Assembly (NCBI GenBank): GCA_944391225.1
Contig: CALXSS010000011.1
Location: 1 to 43,915 of the forward strand
Reading direction: 5' to 3'
Source: an uncultured Clostridia bacterium
GTDB lineage: Bacteria; Bacillota; Clostridia; UBA1381
Length of the DNA: 43,915 nt
The notes below the pieces were generated by a model. It made no database searches. It saw only the letters and a list, made by a program, of their open reading frames with translations, and was not told the DNA's origin. Shown piece after piece: positions 8,000 through 20,182 of the stretch (position 1 is the first letter of the stretch; each line of letters starts with the position of its first letter). Position numbers and translations under genes: made by a program.

Positions 8000-8072
8000 T
8001 TACTTTTCCCATTCCTTTCCGTGCCAGCGGCACACAGTGCAGTGAATCAAAAAATCTCGCTGCACTGCAAAA
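8000..8072 (-). other. Hairpins in ABC exporter-GAP1 spacer
   Basis: In this 73-nt spacer CAGTGCAG pairs with CTGCACTG around a loop containing TTTTTT, followed by GTGCC-GCT-GGCAC. No terminal T tract follows, so it may attenuate or protect the transcript without stopping it. The role is uncertain. Confidence 0.35.
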
Positions 8073-9920
8073 TCAATCCAATTCCTTAATACCTGTATAT
8101 AGCTCGAAGTATCTGCCTTTCATTGCAAGCAGCTCCTCGTGAGTTCCGCGTTCGATTATCTCACCGTTTTCAAGCACCATTATCGCATCAGCGTTCCTGA
8201 TAGTAGAAAGACGGTGCGCGATCACAAATGTTGTTCTGTTTTCCATAAGAGCATCCATACCGCGGTTGATATGCTGCTCCGTGCGCGTGTCAACTGACGA
8301 GGTAGCCTCGTCAAGTATAAGTATGGGAGCCTTTGAAAGCGCTGCTCTTGCAATATTGAGCAACTGCCGCTGTCCCTGTGAAAGGTTTGCTCCATCACCC
8401 GTAAGCATGGTATCATAGCCATCGGGCATATTTTTTATAAACATATGCGCACTCGATGTGATCGCCGCGCTGCGCACCTCGTTGTCGTCCGCATCAAGTC
8501 TGCCATAACGTATATTTTCCATAACTGTTCCTGTAAACAGATGTGTATCCTGCAGTACCATAGCGATATTTTCTCTGAGGCTGCTGCGCTCAATATCCCT
8601 TATATCTATGCCGTCGATAGTTATTTTTCCTTCGCCGACATCATAAAATCTTGTCAAAAGATTAGTTATTGTTGTTTTTCCTGCTCCTGTAGAGCCTACA
8701 AGCGCTATTTTCTGACCAGGCTTAGCATGTATGCTGATGTTCTTTAGTATAGTCTTTCCAGAGACATATCCGAATGTGACATTATCAAGCACGACATCAC
8801 CCTTGATATTTTCAAGCCGTACCTTGTTAGTATCGTTTATATCCTCAGGTTCTTCATCCATCACGCTGAACACGCGCTCAGCACCGGCAAGCGCCGACAT
8901 TATGACGTTTACCTGATTGGCTATCTCATTTATAGGCCGAGAAAACTGCTTTGAATAATTAACAAACACTGTAAGACCGCCTACATCAAGAGCTGCAAAG
9001 CCCGCGACACCTATAGTTCCGAGCCTTGTAAAAAATACAAGCATCGCGCCGATAAAAGCAGTTATGGTATAGCTGACCTGCGACATTGCATTCATGCACG
9101 GTCCCATTATGCCGCCTAAGAAGTTTGCTCTTGCCTGAACATCTCTGAGATTTTTGTTGAGCACACCAAACTCGCTGCTGACCTTTTCCTCGTGATTGAA
9201 TACCTTTACTACCTTCTGACCCGTTATAGTTTCCTCAATATATCCGTTTACTGCTCCCAGATTTTCCTGCTGTAATCGGAAATATTTACGTGTATGCTGC
9301 GCTATGGTTGCTCCGACCTTTGCCATAAGCGGCGTAAGCACCAGAGTTACAAGCGCCAACGGAACATTTGTTATGAACATCAATGTGAGAGAGCCTATCA
9401 ATGTCAGCGAGCCGGAGAACATCTGCAACACTGTAGAATCAAACATCTGACCGATATTATCCACATCATTTGTAAATCGACTCATTATATCTCCGGCGCT
9501 GTTAGTATCGTAATACCTGACTGTAAGCCTTTGAAGCTTGGCAAAAAGATCATCTCTTATGCGTTTTAAAGTGTTCTGCGACACCCTTATCATAGTGCGC
9601 GACTGTATAAACGTTGCCGCTACGCCTGTTGCGTATATAAGCGCCATGACAAGCAGTCCTATCAGCAGCCCGCGTATTTTCTGCGCGGCGTCTCCATCTT
9701 CTCCCAAATTATTTATTATAGGACGCAGCATATATGTTCCGGCAAGATTTGCTCCTGCACTGATAAGTACGCAGGCTATAGCCAGAAATACCTTTGCCTT
9801 ATCCTCGCCTACATATGAAAGCAGCCTTTTTATAGCCCTTTTCATATCCTTGGGCTTTACCTTTTCGGCAAAGCGCCCTCCTCTATTCATTCCGCCCTGA
9901 CCCGGATTCATCGGAGGCAT
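8073..9920 (-). CDS. ABC exporter subunit with consensus ATPase site
   Basis: The 615-residue half-transporter has a membrane domain (about residues 30-330, six predicted spans) fused to an ATPase domain. The latter has Walker A GSTGAGKTT near residue 410, signature LSQGQRQ, Walker B ILILDEATSSVDT with the catalytic Glu, and a switch His in VIAHRLS. The N-terminus is a Gly/Met/Pro-rich stretch (MPPMNPGQGG). The start follows AAGGAGG that overlaps the end of the neighbouring transporter gene. Together they should form a heterodimeric multidrug or lipid exporter of the BmrCD/TM287-288 type; the substrate cannot be inferred. Confidence 0.9.
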   Translation of the reverse strand: MPPMNPGQGGMNRGGRFAEKVKPKDMKRAIKRLLSYVGEDKAKVFLAIACVLISAGANLAGTYMLRPIINNLGEDGDAAQKIRGLLIGLLVMALIYATGVAATFIQSRTMIRVSQNTLKRIRDDLFAKLQRLTVRYYDTNSAGDIMSRFTNDVDNIGQMFDSTVLQMFSGSLTLIGSLTLMFITNVPLALVTLVLTPLMAKVGATIAQHTRKYFRLQQENLGAVNGYIEETITGQKVVKVFNHEEKVSSEFGVLNKNLRDVQARANFLGGIMGPCMNAMSQVSYTITAFIGAMLVFFTRLGTIGVAGFAALDVGGLTVFVNYSKQFSRPINEIANQVNVIMSALAGAERVFSVMDEEPEDINDTNKVRLENIKGDVVLDNVTFGYVSGKTILKNISIHAKPGQKIALVGSTGAGKTTITNLLTRFYDVGEGKITIDGIDIRDIERSSLRENIAMVLQDTHLFTGTVMENIRYGRLDADDNEVRSAAITSSAHMFIKNMPDGYDTMLTGDGANLSQGQRQLLNIARAALSKAPILILDEATSSVDTRTEQHINRGMDALMENRTTFVIAHRLSTIRNADAIMVLENGEIIERGTHEELLAMKGRYFELYTGIKELD

Positions 9921-9921
9921 A

Positions 9922-11673
9922 TCACGACACCTCCTTTTCTTTATCCGCCTGCGAATAATAGATCTCCTGATATTCCTTGTTCGATTTTATGAGCTCGCTG
10001 TGAGTTCCCTCGCCAACGATCCTGCCATCGTTCATAACAAGAATCTTATCAGCGTCTATTACAGAGCTTATCCTCTGCGCTATGATTATTTTTGTTGTAT
10101 CCTTGAGCGCTGTTCTGAACGCGCTGCGTATTCTTGCCTCTGTGGCAGTGTCTACCGCGCTTGTACTGTCATCAAGAATAAGTATGCGCGGCTTTTTAAG
10201 CAGCGCACGCGCTATACACAATCTCTGCTTCTGTCCGCCGGACACATTTACTCCGCCCTGACCCAGCTCCATTTCATACCCATTGATAAAAGAGCTTACA
10301 AAGCCGTCAGCTTGCGCAGCTTCTGCCGCACTGCGTATCTCCTCCATTGACGCATTCTCATCGCCCCAACGGAGATTCTCCTCAATTGTTCCAGAGAAAA
10401 GCACGTTCTTTTGAAGTACCATACTTACGCCTTCACGCAGATTTTTGATACCGTAATCCTTTACGTTTATACCGTCAACGAGTACCTCGCCCTTAAGTAC
10501 ATCATAAAGACGCGGTATAAGCTGAACAAGAGAACTTTTGCCTGAGCCTGTTACTCCGACAATACCGATCACCTGTCCCGGCTCTGCGGTAAACGAGATA
10601 TCGCTCAACACATAATCATCACGATTTTCATAATATTTGAAATATACGTTCCTGAACTCGATCCTTCCCTCCGTGACATGCCTGTCCTTATACTTAGCAT
10701 TTTCATCGGTAAGATCAACCTCTGTATCAAGAACCTCCGAGATACGCTTTAATGACGCAACCGCTCTTGACGAGCTTATTATCATCATAGACACCATCAT
10801 AAGCGATCCGAGTATCTGCGTTATATACTGGATTATAGCACTCAGGGAGCCTACGCCCATATCTCCTGCAATAACAATGTTTCCTCCGCGCCACAATGTG
10901 ACGAGAGTTGCAATATTCATTGCCAGAGTCATTACAGGCATGGTGCATACAACTATCTTCATTGCGCTGAAAGTTGCATCACGCAGCTCGCAGCTCGCCT
11001 CATTGAACCGCTTAATCTCAAGCTTATCACGAACAAACGATTTTATAACACGCACATTCGTTATATTCTCCTGCGTCCGCGCATTTAAACCGTCAAGTTT
11101 CTCCTGCATAAGCGTAAACCGCGGCAGAGATGTTCTGAGCAATCCAAATATCGCAATACCCAGCAGCGGTATCATCACAAGCAGGATCATAGCAAGTCTT
11201 GGATTTATACTGCACGCCATAATAACTCCACCTATGAGCATTCCGGGAGCACGCACTGCCATTATAAGCGCCATACGCGTTATATTCATTATCTGAGTGA
11301 TATCATTTGTAAGTCTTGTAACAAGCGAACCGGTAGAAAAATCATCTATGTTTTTGAATGAAAAGGTCTGGACCTTATCAAATACAGCCTTTCTCAGATC
11401 ACTGCTGAAGTTAACAGCAGCCTTTATGGAAAAGTAATGTCCGCCTATTCCTCCGGTTATCATTATGATAATAAAACCGAACATCATAAGCGCGTGTCCG
11501 GCAATATATCCGGCGCCTAACCCCTGCGCTCCGCCTGTGCCGATGCCATTATCGACCATTTCGCCCATAAGGCGGGGCAGAACTATCTCTCCCGCCACCT
11601 CTGTGAGCATAAGAAGCGGACCGAGGATAAAATACAGTATATAGGGCTTGATAAATCCGAGATATTTTTTCAC
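9922..11673 (-). CDS. ABC exporter subunit with degenerate ATPase site
   Basis: This partner half-transporter has six predicted membrane spans and an ATPase domain with Walker A GVTGSGKSS, signature VSGGQKQR and Walker B ILILDDSTSAVD. Asp replaces the catalytic Glu and Gln replaces the switch His (IIAQRIS), the usual signs of the non-hydrolysing site of a heterodimer. I place the start at the GTG at 11673, 9 nt after AAGGGA, beginning VKKYLGFIKPYILYF. The ATG at 11721 has no ribosome site and would force translation through a 9-bp hairpin. It lies one base from the start region of the second subunit and is translationally coupled to it. Confidence 0.88.
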   Translation of the reverse strand: MKKYLGFIKPYILYFILGPLLMLTEVAGEIVLPRLMGEMVDNGIGTGGAQGLGAGYIAGHALMMFGFIIIMITGGIGGHYFSIKAAVNFSSDLRKAVFDKVQTFSFKNIDDFSTGSLVTRLTNDITQIMNITRMALIMAVRAPGMLIGGVIMACSINPRLAMILLVMIPLLGIAIFGLLRTSLPRFTLMQEKLDGLNARTQENITNVRVIKSFVRDKLEIKRFNEASCELRDATFSAMKIVVCTMPVMTLAMNIATLVTLWRGGNIVIAGDMGVGSLSAIIQYITQILGSLMMVSMMIISSSRAVASLKRISEVLDTEVDLTDENAKYKDRHVTEGRIEFRNVYFKYYENRDDYVLSDISFTAEPGQVIGIVGVTGSGKSSLVQLIPRLYDVLKGEVLVDGINVKDYGIKNLREGVSMVLQKNVLFSGTIEENLRWGDENASMEEIRSAAEAAQADGFVSSFINGYEMELGQGGVNVSGGQKQRLCIARALLKKPRILILDDSTSAVDTATEARIRSAFRTALKDTTKIIIAQRISSVIDADKILVMNDGRIVGEGTHSELIKSNKEYQEIYYSQADKEKEVS

Positions 11674-11692
11674 CCGATCAGATCCCTTCACC

Positions 11693-11719
11693 GCTCTGCC
11701 GGGCTTGACACGGCAGAGC
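11693..11719 (-). other. 9-bp perfect hairpin upstream of ABC exporter
   Basis: GCTCTGCCG (11693-11701) and CGGCAGAGC (11711-11719) form a perfect stem with a 9-nt loop between pyrG and the exporter ribosome site. There is no T tract, so it is unlikely to be a simple terminator; it may stabilise mRNA or be a processing site. Confidence 0.45.
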
Positions 11720-11741
11720 ATATTTGATTATATTAAGCCAA

Positions 11742-13617
<1,876 letters not shown>

Positions 13618-13735
13618 AAAACGTATATCTATTATGATTTTTGATCACTGCTTTTGCAGCTGCTGATCCAGCAGCAATACAAACATCATTCCACGCCTAT
13701 AACCTGGGCACTGCCAGGCTATGTATCATTCTGTA
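13618..13735 (-). other. Non-coding spacer after the aminotransferase gene
   Basis: This stretch holds CCTGG/CCAGG and GCTGCTG/CAGCAGC short hairpins on the minus strand but no T tract after them. I see no gene and no convincing promoter; it may contain a weak terminator for the aminotransferase gene. Confidence 0.35.
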
Positions 13736-14917
13736 TTATTCCGTTTCAGCCGTATGTCTGCTGACGAATCTTGCTATCCTTTTGAGAGCCTCCTCTATCT
13801 TTTCTACCGAATATGCGTAGGAACAGCGAATAAAGCCCTCGCCGCATTCTCCGAACGCATTGCCCGGAACTACCGCTACCTTTTCTTCACCCAAGAGGCG
13901 AGTACAGAACTCATCGCTCGTCATTCCTGTAGACTTTATACACGGGAATATATAAAATGCACCGTACGGTTCAAAGCATGAAAGCCCCATCTCTCTGAAC
14001 CCGTCAACTATCACGCGACGGCGGTAATTGTATTCGCGGCACATATCCTCCACATCGTCATCACAGCTTCTAAGCGCCTCGATAGCGGCATACTGGCTGG
14101 TTGTTGGTGACGACATTATTCCATACTGATGCACCTTTGTCATAAGACCTATGATCCTTGCCGGTCCCAAGGCATATCCAAGACGCCATCCGGTCATAGC
14201 GAATGCTTTTGAAAATCCGTTGACTACAACAGTTCTGTCATACATCCCCTCGATCGCTGAGAATGGAACATGCTTTTCATCACTGTAACGAAGCTCACCG
14301 TATATCTCATCGGAAAGCACAAGAATATCTGTGCCCTTGAGCACCTCTGCAATAGCCTCAAGATCCTCTTTTGACATTACCGCGCCTGTAGGATTATTCG
14401 GATACGGGAGGATAAGCAGCTTTGTTTTATCAGTTATCTTCTCGCGCAAGAGCTCAGGGGTGAGCCTGAACTCATCCTCCTCTTTTGTCTCGATCGTAAC
14501 AGGAACGCCGCCTGCCATTATTGTAAGCGGCTTATAGCACACAAAGCTCGGCTCAGGTATGAGCACCTCGTCACCCGGGCAGACAACGCATCTTATCATT
14601 GCATCGATAGCCTCAGAACCCCCGACAGTAACAAGTATCTGATCTGCCGGATTATATTTCACGCCGTATTTGCGCATATTATAATTTGCTATTTCCTCTC
14701 TAAGCTCTAAAAGTCCGCTGTTAGCGGTATAATATGTTCTGCCGCTTTCAAGACTGTATATGCCGGCTTCGCGTATAGCCCACGGAGTTACAAAGTCCGG
14801 CTCGCCCACGCCGAGAGAAATAGCGTCATCCATAGTATTTACAACATCAAAAAATTTCCTTATCCCGGACGGCGGCAAAGCGCCCACGACCGGGTTAATA
14901 AGCTTATCATAATTCAT
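13736..14917 (-). CDS. PLP-dependent class I/II aminotransferase, 393 aa
   Basis: This fold-type I aminotransferase has the PLP-binding NPTG motif (YPNNPTGAVM near residue 175), SDEIYGEL near 207-214 and the PLP lysine in NGFSKAFAMTGWRLGY (Lys near 236). It resembles the aspartate/aromatic aminotransferase group often paired with Lrp-type regulators in Clostridia. The substrate is not certain. The start ATG overlaps the stop of the regulator gene by 4 nt (ATGA), so both are one translation-coupled operon and the regulator probably responds to an amino acid handled by this enzyme. Confidence 0.88.
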   Translation of the reverse strand: MNYDKLINPVVGALPPSGIRKFFDVVNTMDDAISLGVGEPDFVTPWAIREAGIYSLESGRTYYTANSGLLELREEIANYNMRKYGVKYNPADQILVTVGGSEAIDAMIRCVVCPGDEVLIPEPSFVCYKPLTIMAGGVPVTIETKEEDEFRLTPELLREKITDKTKLLILPYPNNPTGAVMSKEDLEAIAEVLKGTDILVLSDEIYGELRYSDEKHVPFSAIEGMYDRTVVVNGFSKAFAMTGWRLGYALGPARIIGLMTKVHQYGIMSSPTTSQYAAIEALRSCDDDVEDMCREYNYRRRVIVDGFREMGLSCFEPYGAFYIFPCIKSTGMTSDEFCTRLLGEEKVAVVPGNAFGECGEGFIRCSYAYSVEKIEEALKRIARFVSRHTAETE

Positions 14918-15396
14918 AAAGTGATCACCTGTCTTGTATCTTTTTCATTATCATCAAATATTATGCCCTCCGACTTGTACTTTTTAAGCACAAAATGGGT
15001 GGCAGTTGAAATAATAGATTCCATCGGCGCTAACTTCTGCGCCACAAACAGCGCGACGTCCTTCATTGTTTTGCCCTCGATCATAACGGAAAGATCGTAT
15101 GCGCCGGACATCAAATACAGTGCCCTGACCTGCGGATATTTATATATTCGCTCTGCTACCTTATCAAAGCCCTCTCCTCTCTGCGGAGTTACTCGCAGAT
15201 CAATAAGAGCGGTAACAACCTCTCTGTCTGTTTTATCCCAGTTTACAATGGTCTTATAGCCCGCGATTATATGATTATTTTCAAGCTCCTCGAGCTTGGC
15301 GGCGACTTCCTCCTCGGGAATGCCGAGCATTCTTGAGATCTTTTCCGTGTTTACAACACCCTGCTCCTTATCCAGGATACGCAAAATATCGTCCAT
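14914..15396 (-). CDS. Lrp/AsnC-family transcriptional regulator
   Basis: The N-terminal winged helix (residues 1-60: DDILRILDKEQGVVNTEK, then MLGIPEEEVAAKLEELE) and the C-terminal RAM/ligand-binding domain (ALIDLRVTPQRGEGFDKVAE, then YLMSGAYDLSVMIEGKT) define an Lrp/AsnC protein. These sense amino acids and form octamers on DNA. I prefer the ATG at 15396 (MDDILRIL), which is 7 nt after GGAGGG; the ATG two codons earlier is too close to it. It is translationally coupled to the aminotransferase and probably controls this operon. Confidence 0.9.
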   Translation of the reverse strand: MDDILRILDKEQGVVNTEKISRMLGIPEEEVAAKLEELENNHIIAGYKTIVNWDKTDREVVTALIDLRVTPQRGEGFDKVAERIYKYPQVRALYLMSGAYDLSVMIEGKTMKDVALFVAQKLAPMESIISTATHFVLKKYKSEGIIFDDNEKDTRQVITL

Positions 15397-15671
15397 ATAC
15401 ATACCCTCCGATACTACCTGATTTTATTCTGCACCTGTCATACACAAAAAATATATAACAAGTGCCATTCTATCTTAACATTATACATTAAAACCCGAAA
15501 AAATGCTATAGTTTTTTGAAAAAAAATTATACAAAAATAAAAAAATTATTTTTATCTAAACTATAGCCTGATAAAACGCGCGATTATATACACGCAAAGC
15601 GGCACAGCCCGCCGCGCAGAGCTTATTCCGCGCACAGGAGCTGTACCGCCTGATAATTATTTATTTAATTA
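15397..15671 (-). other. carB-lrp intergenic region with AT-rich inverted repeat
   Basis: After carB, GCGGTACAGC pairs with GCTGTGCCGC (15607-15650 region), a possible terminator with a poor T tract. Farther on, AAACTATAGC (15558-15567) and GCTATAGTTT (15505-15514) form a perfect 10-bp inverted repeat 43 bp apart around a nearly pure A/T core. A TATAAT at about 15480-15485 on the minus strand could be the lrp -10 element; its -35 is poor. The inverted repeat may bind the Lrp-type protein, which is an inference. Confidence 0.5.
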
Positions 15672-18600
15672 TTATTTATCCTGTATCTCTATATCGTCAA
15701 GCGATATTACATTGACACTGTCTGTTGAATAATTGCACTCCATTACCTTAACAAGAGCGCCAAATGTATCAAGGCTTGTCATAATAGTTATATCGCTTTC
15801 AATAGCAGTACGTCTGATCTTGAATCCGTCAGAATTTACATCGTTAGTCTTAGTAGGTATATCTATTATCATATCAACGATGCCGCTTCTGATGACGTCA
15901 AGGATATTCGGAACACCCTCAGCTATCTTCTTAGCCACCTGGCAGTCTATGCCGTTTTCCTTGAGCATAGCAGCCGTGCCTGAAGTCGCGATAAACTTGC
16001 AGCCGCATTCATGGCAGCGCTTAGCAAGCGGCAGGAAGTCCTCTTTGTCATAGTCGCGTATAGTTGCGAGAATAGTTGAACCGGGCTTTGGAATAGTAGT
16101 CTTTGCAGCCATGAATCCCTTGAACATAGCCTCCTCAAAGTTCATGCCTATACCCAGGACCTCGCCTGTTGAACGCATTTCAGGTCCGAGAGTTACCTCT
16201 ACCTTTGGCAGCTTCTCAGTTGAGAATACCGGCACCTTGATCGCCACAGTATTTGTTATCGGAGCTATTCCCGACTTATAGCCCATATCAGCGAGCTTTT
16301 CGCCGAGCATTATGCGTGTTGCTATATCTATAACAGGCACGTTTGTTACCTTTGTTATATACGGAACAGTACGGCTCGAGCGCGGATTTACCTCGATGAT
16401 ATAAAGCTCGTCCTTGAACTCAATGAACTGGATATTTATCATACCGATAACGTTCAGCTCAAGAGCTATTCTGTAGGTAACATCCTCTATCTTATCTATG
16501 ATATGCTGCGGTATGTGCTGCGGCGGATAGATAGATACCGAGTCGCCGCTGTGGATACCGGCACGCTCAAGATGCTCCATGATACCGGGGATCAGCACGT
16601 CTGTGCCGTCGCATATAGCATCGACCTCGATCTCGCGTCCGCCAAGGTATCTGTCAATAAGAACAGGGTTCTTATTATCCTTTTTGAACGCGTCTGTAAG
16701 ATAACGAACAAGATCCTTTTCGTTTCTTGTTATCTCCATACCCTGTCCGCCCAGGACATAGGAAGGACGAACAAGCAGCGGATACTCAAGGCGGTTAGCC
16801 TCCTCGATACCCTCCTGAACAGTCCATACCGCCTTACCCTGAGGACGCTTGATGTTGAGCTTTTCAAGCATGTCATCAAACTTTTCACGGTCCTCAGCCT
16901 CGTCTATATACTTAGGCTGTGTACCAAGCACAGGTACGTTCATCTCTGCAAGGAAGTTTGCAAGCTTGATAGCCGTCTGACCGCCGAACTGGAGGATAAC
17001 ACCGTCAGGCTTTTCAAGCGTGATTATATTATATACATCCTCCTCTGTGAGCGGCTCGAAATAGAGCTTGTCAGAGGTATCGAAATCTGTTGAAACAGTT
17101 TCCGGGTTATTGTTGATGATTATGGTCTCAACATCAGCCTTTTCAAGAGAAAGCACGCTGTGTACCGAGCAGTAGTCGAACTCGATACCCTGACCTATTC
17201 TTATAGGACCTGAGCCTATAACGATAACCTTTTTCTTGTCAGAGCGGAACGACTCTGTTACCTCATCGTATGTTGAGTAGTAATACGGTGAAACAGCCTC
17301 AAATTCTCCCGCGCATGTATCGACCATCTTATATACAGGCGTTACGCCCTCAGCGATACGCTTTTTGTATACCTCGTCAGCATGGCAGCCCATAAGTTCA
17401 GCCATACCCTTATCCGAGAAGCCCATCTTCTTATACCTTCTCATAGTGTCAGTATCGATGGTATCGATAGTATACTTTTTAAGCTCCTCCTCAGCCTCAA
17501 CGATCGCGCTGATCTTCTTGAGGAAGAACATGTCTATGCCTGTAAGGTCGTTTATCTTTTCGATATGATACTTTCTTCTTATGAGCTCGGCAAGGTCAAA
17601 CAGTCTCTCGTCGTCAGGAACGCATACGCGCTGACGCAGTTCTTTCATTGAGCGGTTCTTTGAGGACTCTCTTTCAAGAGTATACTGCTTTATTTCAAGC
17701 GAACGCACACCCTTAAGAAGTGACGCCTCGAACGAGTTAGCTATTGACATTACCTCGCCTGTAGCCATCATCTTAGTTCCAAGTCTGCGTCTTGCGCCGA
17801 AGAACTTATCGAACGGCCACTTAGGGATCTTTGTTACAACATAGTCTATAGTCGGCTCGAAGCAGGCAAAGGTCTTGCCTGTAACAGCGTTTACTATTTC
17901 GTCAAGATTATAGCCGAGAGCTATCTTTGACGCTATCTTGGCTATAGGATAGCCTGTAGCCTTTGACGCGAGAGCTGATGAACGGCTCACACGCGGATTT
18001 ATCTCGATAACGGCATACTCAAAGCTCTTTGGATTGAGCGCGAACTGAACGTTACATCCGCCCTTTATCTCAATTGAGTTGATAATATCTATAGCCGCTT
18101 TTCTGAGCATCTGATATTCCTTGTCGGCCAAAGTCAGAGCCGGAGCCACAACTATAGAATCACCTGTGTGAACGCCGACAGGATCGACATTTTCCATTGA
18201 ACAGATAGTTATACAGTTGCCGGCGCCGTCGCGCATTACCTCGAACTCTATCTCTTTCCAGCCGGCAATTGATTTTTCGAGCAGGCACTGGCCAACGCGC
18301 GAAAGATGCAGACCCTGTGTGAGGATAGTTTCAAGCTCCTCAGGATTTTCAGCTATGCCGCCGCCTGTTCCGCCGAGAGTATATGCCGGACGGATTATTA
18401 CAGGATAACCTATCTTTTCAGCAAACACACGGCCGTCCTCAAGGTTAGTAACTATCTCAGACGGAGCGATAGGCTGATTTGTGCGTTCCATAAGACGCTT
18501 GAACGAATCTCTGTCCTCGCCCTCCTTGATAGACTCGATAGACGTGCCTATGACCTTCATGTTATATTTTTCAAACACGCCCTTATCGAAAAGCTCGCAG

Positions 18601-18896
18601 GCAAGGTTAAGACCTGTCTGTCCGCCCATTCCGGCAATTACCGAATCAGGACGCTCGCGTTCTATTATTCTTTCTATATATTCAGCGGTCAAAGGCTCAA
18701 TATATGTTTTTGTAGCCATGCCGCGGTCTGTCATTATAGTAGCCGGGTTTGAGTTTACAAGAACGACCTCAATACCCTCCTCCTTGATAGCGCGGCAAGC
18801 CTGTGTGCCTGAGTAGTCGAACTCCGCCGCCTGACCTATAACAATAGGACCTGAGCCTATAACAAGGACTTTTTTAATGGATTTATCTAAAGGCAT
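15672..18896 (-). CDS. carB: Carbamoyl-phosphate synthase large subunit
   Basis: CarB makes carbamoyl phosphate from ammonia (delivered by CarA), bicarbonate and two ATP, feeding pyrimidine and arginine synthesis. The 1074 residues are the standard length. Two ATP-grasp halves are visible, opening with [20 protein letters not shown] (residues 9-28) and [20 protein letters not shown] near 555. The MGS-like allosteric domain is at the end (about 940-1074, [13 protein letters not shown]). The start follows AGGAGG and lies one base past the carA stop. No frameshift or missing motif is seen. Confidence 0.99.
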   Translation of the reverse strand: MPLDKSIKKVLVIGSGPIVIGQAAEFDYSGTQACRAIKEEGIEVVLVNSNPATIMTDRGMATKTYIEPLTAEYIERIIERERPDSVIAGMGGQTGLNLACELFDKGVFEKYNMKVIGTSIESIKEGEDRDSFKRLMERTNQPIAPSEIVTNLEDGRVFAEKIGYPVIIRPAYTLGGTGGGIAENPEELETILTQGLHLSRVGQCLLEKSIAGWKEIEFEVMRDGAGNCITICSMENVDPVGVHTGDSIVVAPALTLADKEYQMLRKAAIDIINSIEIKGGCNVQFALNPKSFEYAVIEINPRVSRSSALASKATGYPIAKIASKIALGYNLDEIVNAVTGKTFACFEPTIDYVVTKIPKWPFDKFFGARRRLGTKMMATGEVMSIANSFEASLLKGVRSLEIKQYTLERESSKNRSMKELRQRVCVPDDERLFDLAELIRRKYHIEKINDLTGIDMFFLKKISAIVEAEEELKKYTIDTIDTDTMRRYKKMGFSDKGMAELMGCHADEVYKKRIAEGVTPVYKMVDTCAGEFEAVSPYYYSTYDEVTESFRSDKKKVIVIGSGPIRIGQGIEFDYCSVHSVLSLEKADVETIIINNNPETVSTDFDTSDKLYFEPLTEEDVYNIITLEKPDGVILQFGGQTAIKLANFLAEMNVPVLGTQPKYIDEAEDREKFDDMLEKLNIKRPQGKAVWTVQEGIEEANRLEYPLLVRPSYVLGGQGMEITRNEKDLVRYLTDAFKKDNKNPVLIDRYLGGREIEVDAICDGTDVLIPGIMEHLERAGIHSGDSVSIYPPQHIPQHIIDKIEDVTYRIALELNVIGMINIQFIEFKDELYIIEVNPRSSRTVPYITKVTNVPVIDIATRIMLGEKLADMGYKSGIAPITNTVAIKVPVFSTEKLPKVEVTLGPEMRSTGEVLGIGMNFEEAMFKGFMAAKTTIPKPGSTILATIRDYDKEDFLPLAKRCHECGCKFIATSGTAAMLKENGIDCQVAKKIAEGVPNILDVIRSGIVDMIIDIPTKTNDVNSDGFKIRRTAIESDITIMTSLDTFGALVKVMECNYSTDSVNVISLDDIEIQDK

Positions 18897-18897
18897 T

Positions 18898-19950
18898 TTA
18901 CTTTACCTCCTTTAAGAATCTGTCAAATACCCATGATGTGTCGAGCGGGCCGGGTGATGCCTCCGGATGGAACTGAACGCTCATTATCGGATATTTCTTA
19001 TGGCGAATACCTTCGCATGTCTTATCGTTTACATTTGTGAACCATTCCTCTACATCCTCAGGATAATCTGTGAGCACATAGTTATGGTTCTGGCTTGTTA
19101 TAAAGCACTTGCCTGTTTCAGAATACTTTACCGGATGGTTTCCGCCGTGATGGCCGAAGGTAAGCTTCTGTGACCTGCAGCCAAGCGCGAGGCCTATAAG
19201 CTGATGACCCATACATATGCCGCAGATAGGCAGCTTGCCTATGAGCGCCTTTACAGTATCGATGGTTCCGGGCGCGTCGAGCGGGTCTCCGGGGCCGTTT
19301 GAAAGGAATACCATATCAGGCTCAGCAGCGAGTATCTCGTCAGCCTTTACATCTGCGCGGAACACAGTGAGCTTGCAGCCGCGCTTTACAAGATCGCGTA
19401 TTATGCCCTCCTTTGTTCCGAGATCGATATACGCTATATGCGGCTTTCCGCCCGGATTTACAACGTATGATGCGTCGGTAGTAGTTTCAAGGATAACCTT
19501 GCTGTTGTCGAACTCAGCCATAAGCGCGTCCACCTCTGCCTGTGACGGCTCGCCCTGCATAATAACAGCCGTCATACAGCCGTAATCGCGTATGATCCTT
19601 GTAAGCGCGCGCGTATCGATGCCCTCGATACCGACAACGCCCTCCTCCTCAAGAAAATCCGCAATATTCATCTCGTTTCTGAAATTTGACGGATAGTCGC
19701 ACTTTTCGCGCACTACCAAAGCCTTGAGGCTTGTATGCTTAGCCTCGTTATCATCGAGATTGATACCGTAATTACCTATGAGCGGGAATGTCATGGTAAC
19801 TATCTGTCCGGCAAAGGAGGGATCCGTAAGCTCCTCCTGATAACCGGTCATACCGGTGGTAAAGACAATTTCTCCAACGATGTTCTTGATAGCTCCAAAC
19901 AATTCGCCGGTAAAACGCTGTCCGTTTTCCAGAATCAACTGTCCTTTCAT
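18898..19950 (-). CDS. carA: Carbamoyl-phosphate synthase small (glutaminase) subunit
   Basis: CarA hydrolyses glutamine and passes ammonia to CarB. The N-terminal CPSase small-chain domain begins [18 protein letters not shown] and contains [14 protein letters not shown]. The C-terminal class I glutaminase has its nucleophile in [15 protein letters not shown] (Cys near 245) and the catalytic His/Glu in FHPEASPGP. The 350 residues match the family. It heads the carAB operon, which is preceded by a consensus promoter and a leader with an intrinsic terminator. The start ATG has AAAGGAG about 10 nt upstream. Confidence 0.98.
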   Translation of the reverse strand: MKGQLILENGQRFTGELFGAIKNIVGEIVFTTGMTGYQEELTDPSFAGQIVTMTFPLIGNYGINLDDNEAKHTSLKALVVREKCDYPSNFRNEMNIADFLEEEGVVGIEGIDTRALTRIIRDYGCMTAVIMQGEPSQAEVDALMAEFDNSKVILETTTDASYVVNPGGKPHIAYIDLGTKEGIIRDLVKRGCKLTVFRADVKADEILAAEPDMVFLSNGPGDPLDAPGTIDTVKALIGKLPICGICMGHQLIGLALGCRSQKLTFGHHGGNHPVKYSETGKCFITSQNHNYVLTDYPEDVEEWFTNVNDKTCEGIRHKKYPIMSVQFHPEASPGPLDTSWVFDRFLKEVK

Positions 19951-20176
19951 GATGTAAAAGCTCCTTTCATCCTTTATATGTCGCAGCAGAGTATAAAGCC
20001 GCGCCGCAGCCGGTCATTATTCTCTGTAGCTCAAAAAAAAAGACAATGACGAAATATTCATTGCCAATAATTAATAAAATCAAAACAAAGAGGAACTGTG
20101 TTCCAGCCGGAAACCGCTATTAAGCTGACATGATCAGAAATATAAGTATTCACAATGATCCGCTCCTCTCTTTATC
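19951..20176 (-). promoter_or_regulatory. carAB 5' leader with candidate attenuator
   Basis: The approximately 226-nt leader between the predicted start of transcription and carA can fold as AGAGGA/TCCTCT (20164-20169 with 20089-20094) enclosing GATCA/TGATC (20156-20160, 20131-20136) and GTTTCC/GGAAC (20109-20114, 20100-20104), followed by an intrinsic terminator. An alternative GGAAC-ACA-GTTCC hairpin (20092-20104) competes with two of these. TCATTGT at 20152-20158 copies the terminator 3' arm and could pair with the 5' arm as antiterminator. I see no consensus PyrR-binding loop. The ligand or protein is unknown. Confidence 0.6.
20033..20065 (-). terminator. Intrinsic terminator inside the carAB leader
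   Basis: On the minus strand GGCAATGA (20058-20065) and TCATTGTC (20042-20049) form an 8-bp stem with one G-U pair and an 8-nt loop, followed by nine T residues (20033-20041). It is upstream of carA and downstream of a strong promoter, so it should reduce carAB expression unless relieved. Confidence 0.85.
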
Positions 20177-20182
20177 TATTCT

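Noticed and set aside
10637-11296. Plus-strand open frame of 219 codons
   Set aside because: It lies wholly antisense to an ABC exporter gene with clear Walker and signature motifs, and its translation shows no known domain or ribosome site.
19951-20176. Classical PyrR-binding attenuator in the carAB leader
   Set aside because: I looked for the conserved purine-rich PyrR loop and did not see it; the leader is kept as a candidate of unknown type.
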